Part shown: in pieces, positions 55,946 to 64,000 of the stretch
Layout: each line of letters opens with the position of its first letter
Numbering within the stretch: the first letter of the stretch is position 1
Translations under genes and position numbers: made by a program
The notes under the pieces: generated by a model
Told to the model about the DNA's origin: nothing
Database searches by the model: none
Seen by the model: the letters and a program-made list of their open reading frames with translations, nothing else
Source: Aplectana chamaeleonis
Taxonomy: Eukaryota > Nematoda > Chromadorea > Rhabditida > Cosmocercidae
Reading direction: 5' to 3'
Assembly: GCA_029168955.1 (NCBI GenBank)
Contig: JAPDOI010001748.1
Span: 82,151-146,150 of the forward strand
Length of the DNA: 64,000 bases

Positions 55946-56721
55946 GGCTTACCGTGCGATACGGTGTTTGTACGCAGCTACACAGCGCACAAGGGGATGA
56001 ACGCGCACGCAATATTAATAAAAAATGTTTTTTTATTACAGAACGGGGAGGAGAAAAGGACTGAAACTGAAGGAAATGGAAGATGGTAAAGGAAGTCTAC
56101 TTTGGATGTATCCATTTTAGAAATTTAATTTAAATAAACAAAGTTGGAGCGGGTGTAAATATTTAGCCGTGATAAGGTTCATTCAAACGAACCTAGTTGA
56201 TCAAAACTAGCGTTAAACTGAGAGCAAAGGATATTGTGAGAAAGAGGAGAATCTGGCAAACATCTCAGCTTCAATGGGATCGGTTTCTAATGTGATTTAA
56301 GGACCTTTAATCTGGTCCCGGTTTCACCCCGAAAACCGGGACAAAACCGGGACAAGTTTTAAGGTCCTTGAATCACATTGAATACCAAACCTATTACTAT
56401 TAAAATGTTTGCCAGATTCTCCTCTTTCTCGCAATGCTCTTAGTTCTCATGTTTATGGGTGTTTTTAATCAACTAGGTTCATTTGAATGGTCCAAAAAGT
56501 CCAAAAAATTCACTCCGCTCCAACTTAGTTTGTTTACATTAAATTTCTCTAATAGATACATTGGAAGAATCCTATTTCTGCCTCCTTCCATTTACTCCAG
56601 TTTCAATCATTTTCTCGGCCCCGTTCTGTAATAAAATACATTTTTCAATTAATATTGTGTGCGCGTCCACTCCAGTGCGCGCTGTGTAGCTGCGGACAAA
56701 CACCATATCGCACGGCTAGCC
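55946..56721. mobile_element. Foldback element nested in the hAT-like element (776 bp)
   Basis: CCGTGCGATACGGTGTTTGT, ACGCAGCTACACAGCGC, ACAGAACGGGG and AGGAGAATCTGGCAAAC on the left are mirrored on the right in reverse order. Pairing continues to a centre with CCCGGTTT and AAACCGGGA. The frame at 56434-56631 lies in the right arm and is a by-product. Confidence 0.75.
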
Positions 56722-56954
56722 TAGTCTATGAGAGAATGGGGCATTCAAGGTGGATGAAACTCGGATTTCTATGTACAAGGCACTTCTCAATGAGGAGGAC
56801 ACGGTCATTCGTTTCTTTCATAGTAACTTGCAGTCTTCAATTTTTACAGTTGGCTCTCTTCATAAGTCACATTCTCATGAATAAAAATCTATTGACTAGT
56901 TGTGATGCTGACTGTGCTATCTGTACTTTTAAACTGTCGAAATAAAGCCTAGCC

Positions 56955-57065
56955 TGCTCGGATGAGTCCGGGCGGAGTAAGCAGCGGAGCGGTTGGTCAT
57001 GGCAAAATACATACAACAGTGATAAGAAGATTTTGCATGATTTTTCATGATAAGCCCGATAAGCC
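56955..57065 (+). repeat. Repeat R3, copy 3
   Basis: GTCCGGGCGGAGTAAGCAGC, GGTTGGTCATGGCAAAATAC and GATAAGAAGATTTTGCATGA correspond to the R3 block at 24820-24905 (inverse) and 35790-35880. Confidence 0.5.
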
Positions 57066-57548
57066 TTGCTTCGACGGGCTCAAAATGAGCGACCTAGGCT
57101 ATACATCAGTTCGCTAATCATTTTTTGAGCTTGAACGATAACTTTTCTGAGCGCTGTCTTTGTACCTTTGCCTCGAATCGGTAGCCACCCGCTACCGATT
57201 CGAGAACGTTGCACCAAAGAAATATTACACCACATCAATCCTTACTTGCTACAAGATAACAGAGTAGTGTTTAATCCTTCATCGAAACAAACTTTGACAG
57301 CAACTGTGAATTATTGCGAACACAACCTGCAGCTCTATCAATAACTTGAATTCTTTTCGTGTTCGACTCAAAAAGCGGGGAAGAAGATATGACAGATCAG
57401 AAGAATAGTGCGTATTATTTTTTTCCTGGAATTCGACAGAACATGCACTTCGTTCTTTTTTTGTGTTCGGTTTAGGCACCCCCTTTGCCCTCTCTGCAAC
57501 GTCTAATATGCACCTTCTAAGGTTAACCGGGACGCGTGCCCAGCCCTG

Positions 57549-58960
57549 GCTCCTAGTAGACTGCTCACGCCGTTGGAGGCGTCAAAAACGATTCAAAACT
57601 ACTAAATTTCAGTAATGCAAATAGTAAAATTTCTGCAACCCCGCCCCAAAATACAAACTCGTCCAGAGTGATAGTACTAATACGGTCTTTTTGGCTGGTT
57701 TTTGATGCTTCCAATGAGGTTAACGTTCCAGTACAGGCTGTAAGAGTATATCGGCTTCTCTATCTCAGTCGTTTTGTTGCTAATATTTGCGGTTTCAACC
57801 GCGCGCGGTAAAACTCGTCCACTTTCACCCGATAACAAAATAACCGTTATTCCATCATCAATTTTTTTCACATTTTTCAAGCAACAAGATCCTGACCTGA
57901 CTTCTGACATCAGTTTCCGCATTTTCGCAGACGAGGTGTTCCAAGTATTTGAAAGAGAGCGCAGAAAAAACACGTCACCAAATCTTTCTCCAGCCCAGCT
58001 GCGCGGTATCAAAGAAATTTGTCAGTCTATGGAATCCAGGGCGATACGCTTATCAGTCAGTGACAAGGGAGGGGAGTTCGGGGTAATTCCTAGCCAAATT
58101 GACACTGCTATCACAGAAAACCACCTTCAAGATGCTTCTCTTTACAACCCTTCCTCTGCAAGGGAATTCCAAGCGCAGTATCACAGACTGAATAGGGAGT
58201 GGGTAAAAGTGGGCAAAGCGGCTGGTTTATGCCCCAGTTTTGTCACACGCCTCAAAATTGAGACACCAAGCTGTCCAGTTCTCTACCTGCTCGTAAAAAC
58301 GCATAAAATTCCACAGGGTGAAGATTTGACCACAATTTTTCCCACCGCAATCAAGGTGAGGCCAATCATCAGCTGCGTGGGCGGGCCTGCGGATAGAATA
58401 GCGTGGTTTATAAATTGTGTCTTGAAACAACTGCTAAACTTTGTCCTGGCGAACCTTCCGAACACTCGCGGTTTCCTTGACACTTTGCGCAGCACTCAGT
58501 TGAACAACTCCTGCTTCATGGAGTCCTTCGATGTTACCGCGTTGTATACCAATGTGAGTAACGCAGGCAGTTTTTGAGCTGCTCACCCACAATCAAAGTT
58601 CGGTCAGCATGTTTGGGCTATCCATTGGTCAAATCATGGCGCTTATCAAGGAGAGCCTCAGCTGCAATCTCTTAAGATGGTCAGGCCGCTACTTCAAGCA
58701 GGTCAGAGTGGCTGGGCGATGGGACAGCGCCTAGCACCCACTCGCGATCGCCCTTTATGGCGGTGAAAAATCGAAACCTCCGGTACTGGCCCGCCTCCCC
58801 ATATCCTCTACATTGTAGGTATATCGATGATTGTTTCCATCGTCTGCCCCACACAGGAATAGATGGATCAGTGCTTTGACCTTTCTAAACTTCCCCTCAT
58901 AATCAGAAAACATAAAGCCCTCAGGGAAACTTCCAATGTTGCAACTGGGCTACCTTTTCT
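57549..58960 (+). pseudogene. Penelope-like retroelement, reverse transcriptase remnant
   Basis: Penelope-like elements encode a telomerase-related reverse transcriptase, often with a GIY-YIG endonuclease. After a leader (57549-57773) a frame runs 57774-58577. Its motifs are LSVSDKGGEFGVIP (residues about 93-106), CPVLYLLVKTHKIP, VRPIISCVGGPADRIAWFIN and SFDVTALYTNVS. The last is motif A with its catalytic aspartate. A frameshift follows at about 58565. Beyond it, in changing frames, come FELLTHNQSS, FGLSIGQIMALIKESL and, at 58820-58835, YIDDCF (motif C). Stops and shifts continue to about 58960, where the sequence turns back on itself. The nematode-associated PLE clade Nematis is one candidate placement. 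No GIY-YIG part was found. Confidence 0.8.
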
Positions 58961-59080
58961 TAAGAAAAGGTAGCCAGTTTGCAGCAGGCTTTTCCCTGGT
59001 GAACTTTATGTTTTCTGATTGTCCAGGTCCACTTGCGCGATGGAGCATTGGTCTATTTGGTTCATCACAGTAATGGCTTG
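58845..59080. repeat. Palindromic junction of two Penelope fragments
   Basis: The sequence up to 58961 is mirrored after 58962. The central 28 bases around CTTAAG are a perfect palindrome, and homology extends outward as AATCAGAAAACATAAAG against CTTTATGTTTTCTGATT. Read on the minus strand the right arm gives the PLE-like NQ, then frames matching REKP and NWLPFL-type residues. Both arms are therefore the same coding region in opposite orientation, with different decay. Confidence 0.65.
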
Positions 59081-59893
59081 ACCGAGCACTGGTTTGAGGT
59101 TAAGGGCATGACGAGCTTGCAGTTGGTTCTTCATCGGGCCTAGTGCCGTCGGAGCGGTATAAAACTCGTCAGAACTTTTACATTCTTGACGTGTTTTATG
59201 TCGCTCCGGCTCCGCTCGGCCCGATGAAAGGACACGCAGCTCGACCGCGCGCCTGCAACGCGAACCAGCTCAAGGTGCTCTGCTGAATTGGGAATAGAGG
59301 GTATAATAATCCTTGAGTTGGCAAAAAAAAGCATGTGAGCCTTCTCTTTTCAAACTCTTTTATAGCCAGTCATAAACTATTTGAAAAGTGCTTAGCCAAT
59401 AGTTCACCCTCGCATCGAGCTTCTTACTTTAGCCGGTAGTAAGGCACCTTTTAGATTAGGCTACAGACGCTCAGAGGTTTCACTTCTGCTCGATGGCTAG
59501 CAATCTTTTTCAAAACCAGCATTCTTAGCACTAAGTTCTATCTCACAAATGACCGCGTGACTACAAAAGTGTGAGCTCTGAAAGGTCAAAAAGCTAGTTA
59601 GAGCCTCCACCAGGTACGTTGATGTGAACGAAAAAAGTCGTCAGATGATTCAAATGTTCAATCAAAGGATTAGAATCGTGAACGAACGAAAGACTAGGAA
59701 GTGCATTTGTACTCATGTGTACTCAAAGAGCGGCGGAGTACAGTGACTTAACAAAGAGGTAGAGAGAGGGGAATGGAAGAAAACTGGATAAGAATACAAT
59801 AATATTACATGAGCAAACTTTTTCCCCAAGCCCTACAAAAAAAATTCCCCAAGCCCCCCTAAAAAATACCGCCTGTACCATTTGAATTATAAT

Positions 59894-60087
59894 GGAGTCC
59901 ACCAAGAGTGTCTCATTTACTTATCAATAAGAAGTGGTCGGCTGGGGATCAATGTGCGTGAATCCCATACCAGCACGCTCGATACCGATTGAGCGAAAGC
60001 GGTTGTGCTGCAACGAGTTTCATGTTCATTGATCTCCAATCGATCGCTTCTCAATGATAAGTAAATGAGACTTTGTTGTTGGACTCC
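59894..60087. mobile_element. MITE with GGAGTCCA termini (194 bp)
   Basis: GGAGTCCACCAAGAGTGTCT then CATTTACTTATCA at the left is mirrored by TGATAAGTAAATGAGACTTT plus GTTGTTGGACTCC at the right, about 33 bases with few mismatches. Copy 1 lacks it, but the surrounding sequence is too diverged there to read an exact empty site. The class is uncertain. Confidence 0.7.
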
Positions 60088-60109
60088 ACTCTAATTTTCT
60101 CACTCTTCG

Positions 60110-60400
60110 CTACAAAATCGAGTTAAGAAGATGAATAGGAGGCTGGTAACCAGTTAAAGCGTTGAGGGTTGATGTGGACACGGGACATTTGAGACCAGTC
60201 ACAGTGCAGAGGTAATCGTCTCCGACTGTTGCATGCCAACCGAGAGCGGTATGACAAATTGCCACGGTTGGTAACAAGCCAATTTCAAGAATGTCATAGG
60301 TGACCGCAACTAATAAGGGAGCATGTTCAGGAGTCACCTTATCGGTTTCGTAGGGTTTACCTGCGAGCCAATGTAGGAATGACTAACACTTTACGTCATT
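60110..60400 (-). pseudogene. Coding-like segment of unknown family, duplication copy 2
   Basis: The minus-strand frame is open from about 60400 to 60110 and reads HWLAGKPYETDKVTPEHAPL, then LVAVTYDILEIGLLPTVAIC, HTALGWHATVGDDYLCTVTG and LKCPVSTSTLNALTGY. Compared with copy 1, several differences fall at third codon positions without changing the residue (CAT/CAC, GCT/GCC, GTG/GTA, CCC/CCG), and copy 1 is broken while this copy is open. I do not recognise the family. It may be one exon of a host gene duplicated with the segment; no splice sites are assigned with confidence. Confidence 0.3.
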
Positions 60401-60413
60401 CCTACATTGGCTC
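60365..60413. repeat. Perfect 19-bp inverted repeat, 11-base loop
   Basis: GAGCCAATGTAGGAATGAC and its exact complement flank TAACACTTTAC. Copy 1 has only the first arm (GGTCACTGTAGGAATGACG), so the second arm is new in this copy. Confidence 0.8.
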
Positions 60414-61780
60414 ATTCCAACAGAAGGGCTACATAGGTTCAAAACTTTCTTCTTCAATCCAGCTTGAAAATACCTACTTGTGATAAATATATCTCTATCG
60501 AGACTCTACCTAGGGGCCATGCGGTGTGGCAGACAGTTCGTCATCTACCTGTCAGCAAGATATAGATATTGTCGCAATAGTACAGCCTCAATAATACAGG
60601 AGAAACCACCTGATCCCGCGTGTCGACACGAATAGGATTGTGAGAGGGCATTATGGTGGTTTTCTCGCAACGTCCATTCAGGCGGGGTCAATGGGTCCCA
60701 TTCCGCGAAAACCACACTTTCGCCCGGAATCGCCGAGGGATGTGCACTCATTCGTTTGTAATGGTTTGCAACATTGCTATGAAAACAAGCAATAAGGAAA
60801 AACTTGTATCCACACACCTTCAAATTGTACCGTTGTCGACTCCACTCGAATCATCGTTGGAAGAATCAGAAAACCCGAAAATTCTGAAGAAAAATGCCGT
60901 TCTAGGATTGTTTGACCACCCAAAGTCACTCTCTTAACGTCTCGTACAGCGAAATACGAATTTATTGATGAGGGAAATTCGTATTGGCTATACTCACAAG
61001 GCGGTTTGCGCGGATCGCATCGATACCCTACTTTCTTTATTTAGCGCTGGTGCAAACTCGGTGCGCATATGTTAGAACCGAAATTGCGCCAACGCACACA
61101 AAGGAACGCGAAGTATCAGAGTGATCCGGGACCACTGTAGCTTTCGAACCTATGTATGTTGATTTTATTTTAGGATTACAACTCTAAGACTCACCAAAAA
61201 CTCTTTGATGTCCTCGTAAACGTTTTCGGTTAGTGGAGAAAATGTATGTTTCGACGGTTGTTTTCAGTTCGAGAATGTTCCTGATTTTTCTAACATTCAG
61301 GTCACATGTTTCGAGTTATTTAAAGGAAGCGCTCAACCTACGGGAAAGTGTTTTGCAACATTTTCCGGTTTTTGTTCGTTTCGAAGTCACCAAAATGAAG
61401 TGTCATGTTGACAAGAAAAAAATTTCGAGGCCTACTCTTCAGTGCGTCGCCGAAGTTTGACTTTAAGATATTTTTCGAATTGAAAACTCACAGATGTCGA
61501 ATTCCGTTGGAAAACTAATGCTTTCTCAATTTAGTAGTAGGTTTGCTATCTAAAAAATCCAATATCCATTAGGAACCGGACCGGCACCTCATCAAAAAGA
61601 AAAATTCCTAATGGGGACACGGCCGGGATGATGGGCATTTCGAAGAATTTACAAAGCCAGCTTGTCCAAGAGCACTCACTGAATGTGGCATAGATTCTTA
61701 ATATGAGACAGTCGCTTTCCATTTCTATCGAAATGGTGGAAAAGAAGAACCACGCCAAGAAATTGCCTAACGAGTTTCTC

Positions 61781-62639
61781 GTTGTAGCGGAATTGCCGTT
61801 AATGAGTCCAAAATCGCTGGAAAGTTGTGGGGCAGCCTAGGGTCGCGGCAGAATGCCGGTGCAGCGGCGGGGAAGTCAAAACGGAGTCTGAAATGAGTGA
61901 TGGGGGCTTCAATTTTTTGAAAGGGGATAGTTTTTTGTTTCCAGGGCTATTCGAGCTGGAGAAAATACCTATCCTAATAGCTACACATACCCTATTTTGG
62001 ACAGAAATTCGCTCGACTCGTTCGCGTGAGGATAGACGCTGGTCAGCCGGTATCTTCAACAGGAACTATGCATGGCTCAGTGTTCCAGCAGTTCGCTGAA
62101 TTTTCATGCCTATAATGTTTGGCTATTTGCATTTCAATTGTTTTGTTGCCATATCACATGTTCCCTGGCAAATAGTATTCTTTCAGCTTAGCCAATGTGT
62201 GGTATTCAGAAGAATCGCCAAACGGTGATCTTTCACGTCACACTGTCTCATGCTGAGCTTTTTCTGATTCCTTAGCTTCATTTCCAACTTCCATTTCAAA
62301 CTTTTTTTTCCGTTTTTTAATAATCGCATTACTCTGGAGGCCCAAAAAACTAGAATACGTTCGGCTAAAGAAAGCGGTTTGGCAAGGCCTCAACCCATTA
62401 CTATCCATTTAGCCACGCTGAAACAGGAAATCCCTCTGACGCAAATTGTGAAATTCCTTCTAAAGTTCAAGAGTCCACAACACATCTACAATGTGAAAAA
62501 CATTTAAAAAAAAACACGAAAACGTTGGAGAAATGGTGATTTCTGAATTTACCTAAATACTCCGTCTGTATTAGTTGTATTTACTATCGATATAGCAGAA
62601 CCCGATTTTACTTGACGAATAGAGAATAATTTTCTTTGG
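61781..62639. other. No gene seen
   Basis: No gene or repeat recognised. Short frames overlap on both strands at 61799-62099. Confidence 0.4.
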
Positions 62640-62702
62640 TAATTTTTATTTACTTATTTATTTATTTATTTATTACTAGTGACCCTTCGGGTCCCTAGTA
62701 TA
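62640..62702 (-). mobile_element. Retroelement 3' end with (AAAT)n tail, inverse
   Basis: In reverse it reads GGGACCCGAAGGGTCACTAG then AATAAATAAATAAATA. The CCCGAAGGG next to a tetranucleotide tail parallels 6190-6305. Only the 3' tip is recognised. Confidence 0.45.
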
Positions 62703-62703
62703 G

Positions 62704-62909
62704 ATTGGACCCGAATCGAAAAACGGATATCCGAATCACTTTCAAAACCATGGTCGCGGGTTTCCAATTCATCCAAATGAAATCGAAACAAAAGCACTGC
62801 TATTCCGGCAATTACTTATACTACTCGGGATCCATCTGAATGCACTCGGATATCCACAACCATGGTTTTCGGAATGATTCGGATATCCGTTTTTCGATTC
62901 GGGTCCAAT
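62704..62909. repeat. Palindrome with 47-bp arms
   Basis: ATTGGACCCGAATCGAAAAA then CGGATATCCGAATCA at the left is mirrored at the right ending GATTCGGGTCCAAT, with CCATGGTTTT pairing toward the centre. The unpaired middle is about 100 bases. Confidence 0.75.
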
Positions 62910-63027
62910 GTATAGTCCCTAGCCCGTGGCAGCCACGTGACTTGAAGGCGCGTGCCCCTGGCATTAGTATAGCTGCGCATTTTGAAAGAAAAGCAGACAG
63001 ACAAACACGACGTCGAAAGCATTTGAA

Positions 63028-64000
63028 CTCTAGTATTCGTTCGGCTTCGCCGAACGATGGACCGGCTTTGCCGGCTACTCTCTACGTAGTATTCGTCCGT
63101 CTTCGCCGAACGATGCAACGGCTTCGCCGCCCACACTCCGTGTAGTGTTAGTTCGACTTCGCCGAACGATTGGCCGGCTTTGCCGACCCCCCTCTTTCTA
63201 CGTAGTATTCGTTCGGCTTTGCCGAACGATGCGCCAACTTCGCCGACTTCTCGTCACTCTCGTAGTGCTCAGTCTGACTTCGCCGAACGATTGGCCGGCT
63301 TTGGGCTGACCCGACCACTCTACGTAGTATTCGTTCGGCTTCGCCAAACGATGGCCGTCTTCGCCAGCCACCCTCCCGCGTAGCATGCCGTTCACTTCTG
63401 CCAAACGATGATGGCTTCGCCGACCCACTCAATCACCTAGCGTAGTAATTATTCGGCTCCGTCGAACGATGGGCCGGCTTCGCCGGCTACTCTCCACGTA
63501 GCATTCGTTCGTCTCCGTCGAACGATGGGCCGGCCTCGCCGGCTACCCTCCATGTAGTATTTGTTCGGCTCCGACGAACTATGGGCCGGCTTCGCCAGCC
63601 ACCCTCCTTGCAGCACTTTATTCGGCTTCACGTAGTATTCGATGAGCGGCTTCGCCGACCCCCCTTCCTCTACGCAGTATTCGTTCGGCTCCGTCGAACG
63701 ATGGGCCGGCTTCGCCGGCTACTCTCCATGTAGCATTCGTTCGTCTTCGTCGAACGATGGGCGGCTTTGCCGGCTACCCTCCATGTAGTATTTGTTCGGC
63801 TCCGCCAAAATATGGACCGGCTTCGCCGGCCACCCTCCATGTAGTATTCGTTCGGCTTTGCCGAACGATGGGCGGCTTTGCCGGCTACCCTCCATAATGT
63901 ATTTGTTCGGCTCCGCCAAAATATGTGCCGGCTTCGCCGGCCATCCTCCGTGTAGCATTCGTTGAGCTTCGTCGAAAGATGGGCCGGCTTCGCCGACACC
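63028..64000 (+). repeat. Satellite, 56-bp unit with two hairpins per unit
   Basis: About 17 units to the window end, spaced 56 bases at 63031, 63087, 63143 and so on. Each carries TTCGGCTTCGCCGAA and GCCGGCTTCGCCGGC, two perfect six-base stems closed by a TTC loop, joined by CGATGG and a TACCCTCCATGTAGTA-type spacer. The array runs off the window. The R/S/A-rich frames on both strands are repeat artefacts. Confidence 0.9.

Larger units (their letters stand above)
55414..57548. mobile_element. hAT-like non-autonomous element (2.1 kb)
   Basis: CAGGGCTGGGCACACGTCCC at the left is matched by the complement of CCGGGACGCGTGCCCAGCCC plus TG at the right (about 22 bases, two differences). The terminus fits hAT. 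The flanking octamers GTCCTCAT and GCTCCTAG are not duplicates, so the element may have been rearranged since insertion. Its right end abuts the Penelope leader directly. No transposase frame was found. Confidence 0.6.
59130..61780 (+). repeat. Segmental duplication, copy 2
   Basis: Colinear with 38855-42360, about 20 kb away in direct orientation. It lacks the 710-base insertion and the 268-base MITE of copy 1. It has its own MITE at 59894-60087 and a 19-bp inverted repeat at 60365-60413. Confidence 0.85.

Noticed and set aside
55406..57556. 8-base target duplication for the second hAT-like element
   Set aside because: GTCCTCAT and GCTCCTAG do not match beyond chance, so no duplication is claimed.
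63148..63999. Minus-strand frames of 60-109 codons with RSRPIVRRSRTN-type repeats
   Set aside because: They follow the 56-base satellite and are not conserved unit to unit.

Overview
This window looks like intergenic, repeat-dominated chromosomal DNA of a nematode, most likely a clade V strongylid such as a hookworm. The evidence is an RTE-type non-LTR retrotransposon, two dead mariner copies (one resembling the Hsmar1/bandit-like mariners known from hookworms), a Penelope-like retroelement fragment, dense TIR-bounded MITEs, large palindromes, minisatellites and an SL1-like 22-mer. The assignment is inferred from element types only. I recognise no intact host gene. The few long open frames are transposon remnants, or by-products of minisatellites whose period is a multiple of three.

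Layout. 0-7.3 kb: TTAA-flanked MITEs (one nested inside another), a TTCGAA-rich repeat, a TA-flanked MITE, a retroelement 3' tail with (AATA)n, and two inverted tRNA-like sequences. 7.3-18 kb: mostly featureless, with one possible small exon, a duplicated hairpin sequence and scattered short repeats. 18.2-22 kb: a foldback element, then five TTAA MITEs, four of them in two head-to-tail pairs that share one TTAA. 24-28.7 kb: a 2.3-kb hAT-like non-autonomous element, an inverted-arm composite and another foldback. 29.7-36.3 kb: mariner 1 (broken by a hAT-like MITE), a foldback with repeated internal motifs, and mariner 2 inserted into a TA MITE. 37-38.6 kb: a Penelope leader fragment abutting a TTAA element, then a truncated MITE.

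38.9-42.4 kb and 59.1-61.8 kb are direct copies of one segment. Differences between them expose insertion sites directly: each of two insertions in copy 1 has an empty site in copy 2. Between them lie four related minisatellite arrays (43.2-47.8 kb) built on a common 21-bp unit, a 640-bp near-perfect palindrome, the 5'-truncated RTE element (48.2-50.3 kb, minus strand), a second hAT-like element (55.4-57.5 kb) and a Penelope-like reverse transcriptase remnant (57.5-59.1 kb). The window ends in a 56-bp satellite made of two small GC hairpins per unit.

The strongest general observation is a group of elements with TTAA target duplications and AGGCAG termini. They repeatedly insert at each other's TTAA ends, and their terminal sequence also begins the leader found next to the Penelope-like frame.
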